Source: Purshia tridentata (lineage: Eukaryota; Streptophyta; Magnoliopsida; Rosales; Rosaceae). From it: 64,000 nt of DNA. This document shows, piece after piece, positions 23,665 to 36,900 of the stretch. The translations under genes and the position numbers were made by a program. The notes below the pieces were generated by a model. That model was given only the letters and a program-made list of their open reading frames with translations, was not told the DNA's origin and ran no database searches. The DNA lies in NCBI GenBank assembly GCA_003254885.1, contig QANT01004589.1, positions 27,173 to 91,172 of the forward strand, written 5' to 3'. How positions within the stretch are numbered: position 1 is the first letter of the stretch; each line of letters begins with the position of its first letter.

Positions 23665-24123
23665 TTAAGCTTTGCAGCACACAAAACGACCGAGTCCTTT
23701 GGAAACATGTCCTTCTTCATCCCCTGAGATCTCAACCTTGTTGTGTTTGGGCTTTTTCTTCAGGTCCTCCTCCTTAGGCACTGTGACGACTAACACCCCA
23801 TCACGCATTGAAGCCTTAATCTCCTCAACCTTGGCATTTTCAGGCAACCGAAAATGCCTGGAGAAACTCCCACTTGTTAATCTTTCCCTGCAGTGCCACT
23901 TCTCATTCTTTGGGTCTCCTGCAGGCTCTTCTTCCTTTCTCTCAGCATTAACATGAACAACTCTGCCTTCATGGACCTCTAGCTTTACATCCTCTTTTGC
24001 AAGGCCTGGAAGATCGATTTCAAAGATGTGGGCATGTGGGGTTTCCTTCCAGTCCATGTAGATGTAGCCTACATCTGAGTTCAAACCTCTGAAAGGTTCC
24101 AAAAGAGACTGTAAGAGTGACAT
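23665..24123 (-). CDS. Small heat-shock protein, alpha-crystallin domain, class I-like (152 aa)
   Basis: An ATP-independent chaperone that binds unfolding proteins. The protein starts [14 protein letters not shown], has an alpha-crystallin domain from about residue 23 ([18 protein letters not shown], then [34 protein letters not shown], and the signature [12 protein letters not shown]), and a VEI version of the C-terminal IxI oligomer motif. The ORF is open 19 codons further upstream, but that extension ([19 protein letters not shown]) does not look like family sequence, so I prefer the Met at 24123. Ordinary class I proteins stop just after the IEISG motif; this one continues about 17 residues to FVCCKA, with no SKL peroxisomal or KDEL signal. 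Single exon. A strong heat-shock element lies upstream. Confidence 0.88.
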   Translation of the reverse strand: MSLLQSLLEPFRGLNSDVGYIYMDWKETPHAHIFEIDLPGLAKEDVKLEVHEGRVVHVNAERKEEEPAGDPKNEKWHCRERLTSGSFSRHFRLPENAKVEEIKASMRDGVLVVTVPKEEDLKKKPKHNKVEISGDEEGHVSKGLGRFVCCKA

Positions 24124-24277
24124 TCTTGATTTTCTTGGTCTTGTGGTATGTGTTTGGAAGAGAAATATTTGTTGTGACAAAGAGAGAGATCGGAAGGCTT
24201 GAGAATTTGGAGTTCTTAGGTCTTGTTTTAGTTGTTCTGGTATTGCAATTGATGGTTTGGTGAGTTGTCTGATATGG

Positions 24278-24286
24278 GTATTTAAA
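24278..24286 (-). promoter_or_regulatory. Probable TATA-like box of the sHSP gene
   Basis: TTTAAATAC on the minus strand, about 155 bp upstream of the chosen start and about 25 bp downstream of the heat-shock element. The sequence is a weak match to the consensus. Confidence 0.4.
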
Positions 24287-24308
24287 TTTGAAGGAAGAGG
24301 AGAGTGAT

Positions 24309-24326
24309 TTCTTGAAACTTCTAGAA
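24309..24326. promoter_or_regulatory. Heat-shock element, four perfect alternating units
   Basis: TTCttGAAacTTCtaGAA: four correctly phased nGAAn units, the consensus site for trimeric heat-shock factor. It lies about 190 bp upstream of the sHSP start codon, next to a TATA-like box. This supports heat induction through HSF. Confidence 0.88.
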
Positions 24327-27300
24327 ATTGATAGTCTAAAATTGCTTCTCTAGAGAAGAATGTTGGATGGATTTTGTTGGGTCCACTTCACTGTATGCCT
24401 TTTTAGATAACAGATAGGACTGAAAGTCAATGTTGGAGAACTCTCTGGGAGAACCTGGAAATGGTCCTACAAGTACTGTTTAATTATAAATCTTGTGGAG
24501 AAATTCGCATCACTATCCAATGCGTTCACTTATGTAAGTGAATTTCATCTGTATTAGATATTAGTTCAAAAATATAATCTTTTTTAACATTAATTATACG
24601 CATTATTGGTTAGTCCAAACTTGTTATAAGATATGAACTAATAAATGATTGGCAATCTAGATTTTGCTCTTATGCAGAAGTTGTATAAGAAATAAGTGTG
24701 GGAATTAACAATGTAAAATTAAGTAGCTGTTCTTGACTTTCTGCACTTATTCCTTATGCAACTTTGGCATAAAAGAAGACCCCTGTCAATCTACCATGCA
24801 TGTGCTATTGATAGTAGCGTTTCTTTGGCAATTCTTGTGCAACTTGTACTCAAATTCATTGTGCACGGCCCTTTCATGGTTATGGAACTAGATGGTGTTG
24901 ATCATCCTTTTAAGTGTATATGGACTTTCACTTGGCCAAAAAATGTGTATGGGGCTGTTAAAGCAAAAGCAACATGACTAGGGCCAATACAGTCTTTTCA
25001 CTTTTTCCATCTGACCCAAGTAAGGGCAGCCCATTTACAGCCTCAAGAAAGATTAATTAAGATCCAAATCATTCTGTATAACCTGGGCTTGGCCTGCAGT
25101 ATTTTAAACCTAAAAGACAATTCAAGTGTGCTTAGATATGGACCATATGGTACATGAGCCGGGAAAAAAAAAGAAAAGAAAAGATATAGTACATACATGA
25201 GGGTTCACATGTATTTTTAAGAGTCATATAAACTTTTGAAATGTGACATCTGTGTTAATCTCTTGTCCTACTTCAAGTTGAACCATCTATATTCAATAAT
25301 GTTGATGCATACAAAATTAGCAAAAATAAAAAATAAAAAAAATTGTACTAAGTACAGAGGTACAAAATAATAGAATTGTACTTCTCTATCAATCTATTTT
25401 TCTCTTGGATCATGAATTGATGATCATGAATGATGCTGCTCACTAATAAAAACAAGGCAATTATATATCCTTTTTGTTCCCATGGGCATATCAATATGTC
25501 CTCTAGTTGCCTCCGGAACTCTTCATTCTTCAATGCAAAACAAAATATTCTCTGCCATTAATTTCGTCCGTACAATAATGCACATATTATATATTCTGTG
25601 GGATGAGTTTTCTCTTTTCCTAAAATTCTACAAAAGTCATCATCTGCCATGAAAGTGCATGCTTCATTTATATTCTCTGTGGCTGTGAATGTGTCAGAAA
25701 GTGCTTCATATTCTCTGCTACCTCCGCACATTCATCTGCGTGCTAGCTTCAAGCTTCATCATAATGACGGTGAATTTATTAAAAACATCCTTAACTCATT
25801 TTCAGATTAATATATTAAGCACACATGAGCTTCATAATTGCACTTTTGTTTTTCCTCTAATTTGTGAACAAAATTGGAAGTTTTGTGTTAATTTGCTCCA
25901 ACTTAATTTAATTTGTGTGCCGAGATCATTTACATAAGATTACGACCATTTGTATTATTAGAAGGCTGACTTCAGGTAGCCAAGTTTGACAAATAAATAT
26001 ATAAGATATAATGACACAAAATAATTAAGAGAATAAAAAGAAATGAGTAACTAGACTAATCACACGTTTAAGTAATCGTTGATGTAAGTTTTACAATGAG
26101 TTTTACACACATCAACGCGCAGTTAAGTGCCTTAAAAGGGTGTTAAAACTTAAAGCAACATGTGAATAAACTTTCCTAGGATATGTCTGCAATCTGTATA
26201 CATGTAGAATTTGCAGTAGTCCTAGTTTTCACTGCTAGGTAGAAATTACATTTTACGTACAATAAATTCAAGTTCCAACTCTCTGCAAAAGTATCCACTA
26301 GAGCTTCTCGTGGGGAAAAAAGAAGAGGAACTAAAATCTAAAATATCATTGGATTCATTATTCAAGATCAATAATCATAATAATATATAGAAAGCGTACA
26401 ATGGAAACTGAATGATTCAAATGGGAAGCCTCTGGGAAATGACTACAAAAGGGAAGAATACAAAGTTGGAGTAGAAGTAGAACACAAGCGGTTTGTATAT
26501 TGGAAGTTGTCAGTTTTGTATGATTTTGCCTTGTTTTGTCCGAAGAAGATAACTAATTATTGCTTAGATGTCGGTTATGCATCACATGGGATGTCTCATT
26601 GCTGGTAATACTATAGCTCATATATATAATCTATATATTTATAAGGTAATGCTCTCTTTTCGGATCACACATTCAGTTAAGAGTTAACTTAATCGACGAC
26701 TCAGATTTAATGTATAGTCTAGCAATATGAACTGTGTGATATATATATACTTACTGTCAAAACATAAAAATATATTGTTTTGAAGAGATTAGGAAAATGT
26801 AGATGTAGGTAATGGTGGCAGTTCAAGTTCATCAAATCAATCATCATCAATTACGCGGAGAATTCATGTGGTGGGGAATGTGATATGTAGATAGAACTTA
26901 GACAATGCAATGGTCCACACCAAACCCAAATACAAAATTGGATGTAAACTGAGAGGAATAGAAAAAAGGTTGATGCTTTGCCATCTGTTATTAAGGATAG
27001 GGGCTTATAGCATCCCATGTAGGTAGGCGTTCTTTTTCCATGTGACATGCTTTTGTGTACCCAAAACTTGACCACTATTGGGGGTTAAATTCTTTAATGT
27101 GATTTGATTTGATGGTTAGGTTAAAATAGTTTGTCACAGACTGACCAAAATGGTATGAGAGATCAAACATCAAAGTGCTTCTGCAAGTCCAAGTTTCAAT
27201 TCCTGAATCTTGACTTTTGAGACTTCTCTCACTTGAAAGCAAGGTTTCTTCTGTTCTCAGACTCTCCGTGACTATGTGAAAGTCTGAGGAAGCCAGCAGA

Positions 27301-28676
27301 GCTTAGCTTGTAAAGGCCCTAAAGGGTCCACATATAATCAATGAGAGGCTGTATAATAATAGTTTGAGTATTGAGTCTCATTCATTACTGATGACTTCAT
27401 AGAACACTAAATTGTGTGCTACATGATGACACGAAGTCATCTGCTTTATTTATTCAAGGTAGCAAAGGGCTCAAAATGACAGTTTATCTGCACTTCAGAC
27501 ATTTGATAACTACAACTGCTACCATGACAGCACCATAGCTTAGAGACCATTCTATTGGCTTCAATATATGCTTGAACTGGGATCACATCTAGGAATTAAA
27601 TAAAATGGCTAATATGATTGAAAGATGTCATGGTTCAATGGTAAAAATTTGCCTCTACAGTGGTACTTGCGTATGTATGTATAAGCCTAAAGTTAAATCC
27701 CATCAAGTACTGCTACTGAGGTCACCAAATGTTTCCATTCCTTTCTTCCACCCCACTCTTCTCTTTGAATTAATGCCCAAAGAAGGGCTATAATATATGA
27801 ATATATGGTGTAAGTTATCTATGTGAGGAGTCTGAACATGACAGCCCTGCACAGTATTTTGCTAGTGCATTCCTTCTTGGTGATGTTCAAAGCCCATCTT
27901 CCAGGTTGTAACTCTGCTTTAGGCATTTCCATACACAAAAGAACACAGAAGCACAATGTGGACAAAGAAAATGTTAAAAGACACAAAATGGAGGCTGTAA
28001 CCCATCTTGTGGAGAACAAATGCAGCCCGGTTTATCTGGAAAGTATATGTGACAAGTCTATTGACATAAAGTTACTAGTTAATTAGAGAGTGTTACATAT
28101 TTTAATTCAAAAAGGCCTTGTATGAACTTCTAATATCTTTTTATTGATTGTTTCAATAACTAAATCCTAACCAAAGTTCAACCTCAAAAGGTTATTAGTT
28201 TGTGCCTTAAAAGGGCTCTTTGGTTTTGATTATTTATAAATGATCTAGCTCCTACCTTACCTTGCGCCCTCACCAAAAAAATTGAGATAGAGAGAGAGAG
28301 GTAGATTCCCTCCAGCTAAAAAGAGGGTATCAATAATTGGTCTTTTACTTGCCTTGTTACCTTCCTTATCCACCACTCCAGCTTTAAGTTCTGGAATATC
28401 AGAGGCATATATCCAAATATCTTCTGTAAAGTGGGAAGAGGGGGAAGTCCCAAGTGAAAAACATGGTGGCTTTCAGCACATCTCATAACCCCACCCAACA
28501 TATCCCAATTTTAATCTCCGTTGATTCTCTCTCTCTCTATTCAATAACAACATTAATCATTATAATACTAACAATAATTAACAGGAAACAATCCCAAATG
28601 ACCAAGTATGTATGCCAGACCCCAACCTCCCCATGTTACAACTTCCCCTTTAACCTGTCCCCACCTTCCCTCCTTT
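24327..28676. other. Long intergenic region without recognisable genes
   Basis: About 4.3 kb of AT-rich DNA. ORFs here are short and show no known domain. One at 27838-28086 could encode an 82-residue peptide with a hydrophobic N-terminus, but without support. No tRNA, rRNA or known microRNA precursor was recognised by eye. Confidence 0.5.
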
Positions 28677-28683
28677 TATAAAA
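28677..28683 (+). promoter_or_regulatory. TATA box of the TAG-family glycosylase gene
   Basis: TATAAAA, 167 bp upstream of the start codon, in a CT-rich stretch typical of a plant core promoter and leader. Confidence 0.65.
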
Positions 28684-28843
28684 CCCCCAACCCCTCTCTT
28701 TCCCTCTCCTTCACTTCCATACCACCTCCTTCATTGATCTCTTCCCTCCTTTGAGCCATTGTTTGCTTCACACCTCCTAATCCATACCTAGTCACATCGA
28801 GAATTTTAGCTTGACACAACACACATACATAACACAAGAAAAT

Positions 28844-30928
28844 ATGTGCAGCTCTGAGGCCAAGGTGACCATAGGAGTTGAAGTCACACCCATGGTTGCT
28901 AGAATCAATGGCAGACCAGTCCTTCAGCCTACTTGTAACCGAGTCCCCCGCCTAGACCGGCGTAATTCACTTAAGAAAATATCCCCACCTTCTCTGTCTC
29001 CACCATCACCACCACCTCCCCTGCCAACTTCTTCTGCTATTACTAGTCCTAGAATTAGTACTAAGCCTTCATTAACACCTCCAATTTCTCCAAAGTCAAA
29101 GTCTCCGAGGCCTCCGGCAATAAAGCGAGGGAATGATCCCAATGGGCTGAACTCAAGTTCTGAGAAAGTTGTGACCCCAGGAGGTACCACAAGAGCCAAG
29201 ATTTTAGAGAGGAAGAAGTCCAAGAGCTTTAAGCGCGGTGTTGGTGTTGATGGTGCTGCTGAGCATCATTTTAGCACTGGTGGACTTTCCTCTTCTTCTT
29301 CTTCCATTGAGGCTTCTTTGAGTTATTCTTCTTCTTTGATCACTGAGGCACCAGGAAGCATTGCTGCTGTCAGGAGGGAGCAGATGGCGCTTCAACATGC
29401 ACAGAGAAAGATGAGGATTGCCCATTATGGAAGATCAAAGTCTGCCAACTTTGAAAGGGTTGCTCCAGTTGATGCTTCTAGTAATATTATGGAAGCCAAG
29501 GCCGCTGAAGAAGAGAAAAGGTGCAGCTTTATCACGGCTAATTCAGGTATGGCAATATAATATAAATGCTCCTTGTAATATGGGATTCAATTTGTTATAT
29601 AATTTTGAATTAGAAATGAGAAATGATGTTTCCTAATTGTTTCATTCTCTTATCTTATGCTCAGATCCCATCTATGTTGCTTACCATGATGAAGAATGGG
29701 GAGTTCCAGTTCATGATGACAAGTAAGACCAACTGATCGAGCCTCTCCCTCTCTCACACATCTATATTTTATCCTTAGATTTTTACTCATTTTCTTTCAA
29801 TTATTCATATTGCAGGATGTTGTTTGAACTGCTTGTTTTAAGTGGAGCTCAAGTTGGCTCAGATTGGACTTCCATTTTAAAGAAACGTCAAGATTTCAGG
29901 TGAGTCTTTGTTTTCTAAACCACCTTAGTTATATACAATATTGTTGTGATGTTGTCTCTCATTAAACATATCGGATTAATGTTGATGAAAATTGCATTCC
30001 TCCCTCTCTGAAGGAATGCATTTTCAGAGTTTGATGCAGAAACTGTGGCCAATTTCACTGACAAGCAGATGGTGTCAATTAGTTCAGAATATGGCATTGA
30101 AATAAGCAGGGTCCGAGGAGTTGTGGACAACTCTAACAGAATTCTAGAGGTAACTAAGCATCAAAATCTGCAATTTGTTTATGTTTTTGTCCTCTATCAA
30201 TCTTTTACCTCTCTTCTGTCCCCTTCTTTTTAGGACCATTTTCTGATGCCTTCTGATGCCTTCTTTTCATGGACTTGTTACTCAAACGAAACATCTTAGT
30301 TTAAGGAAACCCATTAAATAATATTAAATATTAATATTGACTTGACCATCATTAACAGCTTAATCTATTATTCTTTTCTTCTTATTTAGTGAAAAGGCTG
30401 TCCATAAGTGAGCTCCAACTGTTCTGCATGATGCATGTCTGCAATATATTTATTATATATGATGTTGCATTAGCACAAGAATTGTATATAGGCTTTATGA
30501 TTTTAACACTTGGCCCCACTTGGCTGTTCATTAGATTAGTGTAGGTCCAATTATACAGCATGATAGAGTTTAATAATTGTATTTATGTGTTATATTTATA
30601 GTTTATACTAATGAGCACATTTTTGTACAATTAATTGCAGGTAAAGAAGGAATTTGGATCATTTGACAAATACATTTGGGGATTTGTGAATCACAAGCCC
30701 ATCTCCCCTCAATACAAAACAGGCTACAAAATCCCAGTCAAGACATCAAAATCAGAGAGCATAAGCAAAGACATGGTTAGGAGGGGCTTTAGGTTTGTGG
30801 GTCCAACAGTTGTTCATTCATTCATGCAAGCCTCAGGCCTCACAAATGACCATTTGATCACTTGCCACAGGCACCTCCAGTGCACCTTAATTGCAGCCCG
30901 CCGTCCTCCATTGGAACAAGCTCTATAG
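28844..30928 (+). CDS. DNA-3-methyladenine glycosylase I (TAG) family protein with long disordered N-terminus (5 exons, 422 aa)
   Basis: Base-excision repair family that removes alkylated adenine. Exons: 28844-29546, 29665-29722, 29816-29899, 30014-30149, 30641-30928. The first about 225 residues are Ser/Pro-rich with basic patches (KILERKKSKSFKRG) and look disordered and nuclear. The catalytic domain spans about 226-405: RCSFITANSDPIYVAYHDEEWGVP-type start, GSDWTSILKKR, GFRFVGPT and NDHLITCHRH. The zinc ligands of bacterial TAG map to Cys227, His242, His398 and Cys402, all kept. The glutamate that bacterial TAG uses for 3-methyladenine recognition (Glu38 in E. coli) is Ser263 here, while the following Trp (271) is kept; I believe the Ser is common in plant members, so the substrate may differ. 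An in-frame start codon further upstream is TTG, so the ATG at 28844 is chosen. Confidence 0.9.
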
Positions 30929-33900
30929 GATTATTGACTTCAAAGGAAGAAAAACAATGGAAAAAAATCAATGACCCAAAAATGTTTAAAGCTCAATATA
31001 TGCTAGAGAGTGAGTGCATATAGTTTGCTAACTATATTCAAAAGAAAAAAAGTTATGCTTTTGATGGTTTGTGTGTATAATATTAGATAGAGGAAATGAT
31101 TGTGAGTAGGTAGTGATATGCTGTGAGAATTTAATTAATGGGTTTGAAGTAGATAGATGGGATTGATAATTGCAGAGGAGAAAGGTTTGGGGTGGATGAG
31201 ATGGTGTTGCAGTGGAAGCTCCTTCAAGGAGACAGACATCATGTGCATATGCATTTGGGAGGCAGGGCATGTGTGGATGTGTCAGTTTGCCTTTTTATTC
31301 CATGTGACCCGTCAAACTTTGCATTATTTGAATTCCTTTAACAGACTGGTGTGGGATACCAGAAGAGAGAGTGTAGGACCCACTATCCCTTCCTCTCCTA
31401 TTTTCTTTGTTAATTTGGGTTGTTGTAACTCTACTGTATTTTCTCTAACCCTAGCTTTTGGCTTTGGGGGAATATTATACCCCATTGTATCTTGGATTTT
31501 ATGTGAATTAATGATTGAGTGGTGTTTGATTCAAATGTCATGTGCTTCTGTTCTGCTTGCTGCATAATATATACCCTTTTAAAATGTTAACCAAGTAAGA
31601 TAAGTATCTTCTCCATGTGCCCACTTTCTTTCCCCCCTCTCTTTCTCGCACACACGTACACACACACACACACTTACCAATTTCCAAAAAGGAGTGCTTG
31701 ACATTCTGAAGGGCATTTTACACATTGATTGGCTTGATTGAAGAGGGGTTTTCAAGTGCAATAATTGAGATGAGATAAGAAGTTGTGTGCTTAGACAAGC
31801 AGAGGGCCTCACATGAGATGATTGACAAGGGGATTAGAAATATGATGATGGGCATTCTGTCCCGCAATGAAATTTCTCTAGAGCCAATAGGTTTGTACTT
31901 GGTGAGAAAGCTGTTAAAAATGTGTTAAATGTTCAAGTAAATTAACCAAGGCAAGGCCTTTCTCTAATGAAACTGATTGACTATGAAAGGATAGGATGTG
32001 GATAAGAAGAAAAGCAAGCAATGAAGTAGAAAATGATGGAATTCATGGTGAAGAAGCTTGCCATCAATTCAGAATTTCAACTTTGATTAGTACTATTGCT
32101 TGTTTCTTAAGCACGGCTTATGGAACTTGCATAATCCAAGTTGAGTTGCCTTTGTTTCTAAGACTTCAACAAAATGCATCTCAAATGTGATAAAAACTGC
32201 CAATACATATTTGAGTCTTGATCACTTAGTCACCAATCATCAACCGTAGAATCCCTGATTACAACCGTTGTGTCGAAAATCAATGACTAATATGTAAAGT
32301 TAATTCAAATATTAATAATGTAATTTACTATTATTTGAAATAAATATCAGCCATTAGATTATGATTGAATGGTTGTTGAGCATTAATTTTAATTGTTATT
32401 AATGGTGATTGAAAGATAGAGAACTAATTAGCTTCATATGATGGGGGGTGGTTGAGGACCTGAGGTAAAATGGATTTTACTCTCTCGTAATCCTTATATT
32501 TTGAAGACATTATACAAACCCAAATTCAAAAGCTAGTATATGTCGGGCTTATGTGTTACTAACCAAGTAACCATGGAACTTTGTATCTCGGTAATGAGCA
32601 TATTGGGCTTAAACTTTATTTTGGGCCGACCCATTATCCCACAATTCAATCTTCTTTTTTTTTAGTAACGGATGGTAGTCACTTTTCCAGATTATTTTTG
32701 CCTCGTTTAGTACATAGGATAGTATTGAATATGATAGTTTTAGATAGGATAATATTAGATATGATAAATTCATGAGCATTCTAAAAAAAAGTTTATAACT
32801 TAAAAGTTATAACATGTATTAAGATGAACTAATTATAGTAAAAACTTATTACTTTCAATTTTTCTCAAAATTGAAGGATTAAATAATCCATTTTCTTATC
32901 GTCTTCTTCTTTTAAGTTACAACACATCATTCATGTTCTTCCATGAATATATATGAATTTAACCATTTATTATATCCAATACTATCCTACGTAAAAACGA
33001 GGCTATGTGTAGCTAGCAATGCAAAAATGCTATTCCTATGATCGCTTAAATATGCTCAAACCTAGTGGTTAAAAAAAAAAAAAAAGCTCAAACACAACTC
33101 GAAATTTGAAAATTTTAGACGAATTAGTGAAAGTTTAGATTTGTTCTGAATTGATAATTTATCAACTTAATAAAAACCAATTTGTGAGTTGAATCTCGAC
33201 CAATTTAACTAATATATAATTTGATTTAATTCAAGTTTAATTTGACCTGCTCATGCCATTGCTTTCTCAAAATAAATTATTATGTATAGTCGTAACACCA
33301 TTATGTAATGTAATCAATTTATATATTATAATATGAGTGAATGTTATTACATAATAAATTACTTATCGCCTCACATAGTGTATTATGGTTATATATAATA
33401 AATTTTATTCTCACCTACCCTATGGGTCCCACCACCCTCAAATAGGGTGTTACACAACAATTTCGTTCATGAGACTAGAATACATAATGATCAAGATAAG
33501 AGATAAGGTCAAATGGAAAAATAGATTGGAAAATATAGCTAAAATTTCTATAAAAATTAGTATTCGGTGGGTTGAGGTTAGATTGATTAGGTAGGGTGGG
33601 GTGATGTTAATTTGTTGTTTAGGGACAAAATTGGAGTTTAAAAATAAATGAGAGGAGTAAGTAACAAAAGCAAATTGGAATTTGTTTTTTGTTAGTCAAA
33701 AATTGGGGGTCTTTACAAGCCCAAAGTCCGTCTTTGGAAGTTGGAGCATTAATAAGCCCATGTCGCAGTTCAGGTCCAGGTCCAGCTCCAATAAAAGAAA
33801 GAATCTGAACCGCCGTATATAGTTTTCCGGTAACAGTGTGCCTGTGTCCTACGCGCACGAGGGCTCTCTACTCTTCCCTTCATATACATGCCCTCATTTT

Positions 33901-33996
33901 CCCTCTCTCCCGTTCCACATTTCTCTCCATTTTTCTATCAACTCTGAGCGATCATCGTTCCAAAATTAGGGTGCAGCTGGTAGATTCCCCAAAACG
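30929..33996. other. Intergenic between glycosylase and NUA genes
   Basis: Contains the glycosylase 3' flank and the NUA promoter. It is AT-rich, with a (CA)n run near 31648-31673 and a poly(A) run near 33069-33085. Open frames such as 31157-31567 have no recognisable domain. No RNA gene seen. Confidence 0.5.
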
Positions 33997-36900
33997 ATGC
34001 CGCTCTTCGTCTCCGACGAAGACTTCTCTAGCCACAGAAACGACGCCGTCTGGGTGGCGGACAAGGCCGACGCTTACATTCGAGACCTCTACAAGGAGCT
34101 AGAGACCGTCAAGGCCCAAAAGGACGCTGCTTCCATCACTGCCGAACAGACCTGCTCCCTTCTCGAGCAGAAGTACCTCTCCCTCTCCGATGAATTCTCC
34201 AAGCTCCAGTCCCAATACGCACAGCTTCAGTCCTCCCTCGACCACCGCCTATCTGAGCTCGCCGAAGTCCAGTCCCAAAAGCACCAGCTCCATATACAAT
34301 CCGTACGCTTAGTTATTGCTTGCGATTCCTCTTTTATTGTATAGCTTTCTGTTTTAGGGTTTTAACTATCAAATGCTTGCATTGAAGTTCATTCGAGTGG
34401 AGAATGAAATACCTGTATACAATCTGCATGTGTTTGTATAACCAAATGTTCATGGACTCTGTTTTTATATACTATTTCACAATTCTGCATGTTATTCTTG
34501 AGAATGATTTTCATTTTGGTATTGGTTTGGGTGGTTATGCGTTGCTGTGATGGTATGTGTAGATTGGGAAGGATGGGGAGATAGAGAGGTTGAAGACGGA
34601 GGTGTCAGAGCTGCACAAGTCGAAGAGGCAGTTGATCGAGTTGGTGGAGCAAAAAGATTTGGAGATTAGTGAAAAGAATGCCACCATCAAGTCTTATCTT
34701 GACAAGATTGTAAGCTTAGTTGCATTTTGTCCCATTAGAATTTCCAAATTGAAGCACTATCTGTCTGCCATACATTTAGTGATATTTTCACCTCTTCTTT
34801 GATGATTTTGAAGGTCCACTCATCTGACAATACTGCGCAAAGGGAGGCCCGTTTGAGTGAAGCCGAGGCAGAGTTAGCACGCACCCAGGCTTCTTGTACT
34901 CGTCTTTCACAGGTCAACTTAATGCCGTTTTCTTTTTTATTTGTTTTTCCTTGTTCAAATTCATTTTTAGTTATGGTATGACTAGATGTTACATCAAATG
35001 TGTAGTTTACTCGCTTCCTTCAACATATTTTGGAGCATCACCATGTTTAACATGTCAAATTTGGTAATATACAGGAGAAAGAGCTTATTGAAAGGCATAA
35101 CGTCTGGCTTAATGATGAATTAACAGCCAAAGTTGACAGTCTCATTGAGCTGCGTAGAAGGCATGCCGATGTCGAGGCAGATTTGTCTTCTAAGCTTTCA
35201 GATGTAAGTATGTTTTACAAGTTTCTTTATAAGGTCATGTGTACATCTTTTTTAATTTTTATATTAAGAAGTATACCTATGAATATATATACACAATTTG
35301 TTTATTGCTTTATGAATGCTTAATCTATTACTAACATTTTCAGGTTGAGAGAAAATTCAATGAATGTTCTAGCTCTTTAAAATGGAACAAGGAAAGAGTA
35401 AGGGAACTAGAAGCAAAGCTAACCTCCTTGCAGGAGGTGGGATACATTTCATTTTGCATTCTAAAACTTGCTTTTCATGGCTCATTACTTATATATCAGC
35501 TGGCTCATTCATACTTATTCAATAATTGTAGGAACTACTCTCATCTAATGATGCTGCTGCAGCCAATGAAGAGCGATTAAACGCTGAACTGTCAACAGTG
35601 AGTTCTTGGAATGTCTATTCATATTAATATATATTATTTATTTTATTGTAGTTATGTTTATTGGAGTTAATAGGAATTGAATTTTTTTATGTTATTAGAA
35701 TAGAGTCCTTTACAAAAAAATATAATTGGAAAATAGTCCTGCAGAAAAAAATATTTTTGGAATAGAGTTGTATACTAGAATATTATATTAGTGAATTTTA
35801 TTTATTTATTTATTTAAGGGATGAGAAGATTAGTTGTTTGAAAATGATTGCCTTTTGTGATTACTTATCTCTTTCCATTAATGTGAAGGTTTGCTGTTTT
35901 TTCAGTTAAATAGGCTTGTTGAACTATATAAACAAAGTTCTGAGGAATGGTCCAAAAAGGCGGGAGAGCTTGAGGGTGTGATCAAAGCTCTGGAGGTGAA
36001 AATTTTTTGGTCAATTTTAATTTTCTTGTTTTGTGTATGTGTGTGTGTGTTTTTTTTAAATTAAATTTTTTGTGAGTTTTTGTGTTGTTCGTTTATGTGT
36101 GCTATTATTCAGACACATTTGAGTCAAGTAGAAAACGATTACAAAGAGAGACTTGAAAGGGAAGAGTCTGCAAGAAATCAATTCGAAAAGGTACCTCTGT
36201 TTCTTTCCCCTTCTCATTAGTGTAAGACATTAATCTTTTAATTTTCCTGACTGTAGATATTTTTTTTTATGATGATATGATTGGAAATACATAATGTTTT
36301 ATTCTTCTAAAAAAGGGAAAGTATGTAATATTTTACTCTGATCTTTTATTTTTAAAGACTATTAATCATTTTTCCTTTTGGAGATGAAATAATGATGGGT
36401 AATTATTATTACTTTTTAATAAAGTTGAAAATTTAAGAACAAGTCATTGACAGAAACTTTAGTTTTAATGTCAGCTGCTCTTTTTGGGTTTTGCTACTAG
36501 TTGCAACTACTTGGGCTCAAATCTTCATTTGACATCAGCATTCCAAAGAGATAGGCGTAAAAAATTTTGTGAAAAAGAATTTTTTCTTTTTTGCATATTT
36601 GAATAATCTTTGGCTTAGAGTTTATTTCTGTGTTAGTTTTGATATCCTTTATTTTCATTAAGTTTCTTGTTTACAAGTCTTGTTATTTGCTTTCTTTATA
36701 ATGTTACCTTGACGGTTACCTGGGATAATTTTTGCTGTTTATGTTGGTATGGCTTTGTGTTGTTTGGCAATGAGAATTGCTACTAGCATTGTGACTGTTG
36801 CAGTTGTCCAATGTGGAATGTGTGCGCCATGCAAGTGGGAGTAGTTTCACATGTGTGGAATTTTCGCTTGCATGATGCATTCAGGGTGGATGGGCAAGTG

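Noticed and set aside
31157-31567. 136-codon ORF downstream of the TAG-like gene
   Set aside because: No domain, composition like noncoding DNA, and no fitting splice partners.
31840-31866. Segment resembling miR394 (GGCATTCTGTCC)
   Set aside because: Only a partial match, and I see no complementary arm nearby that could form a precursor hairpin.
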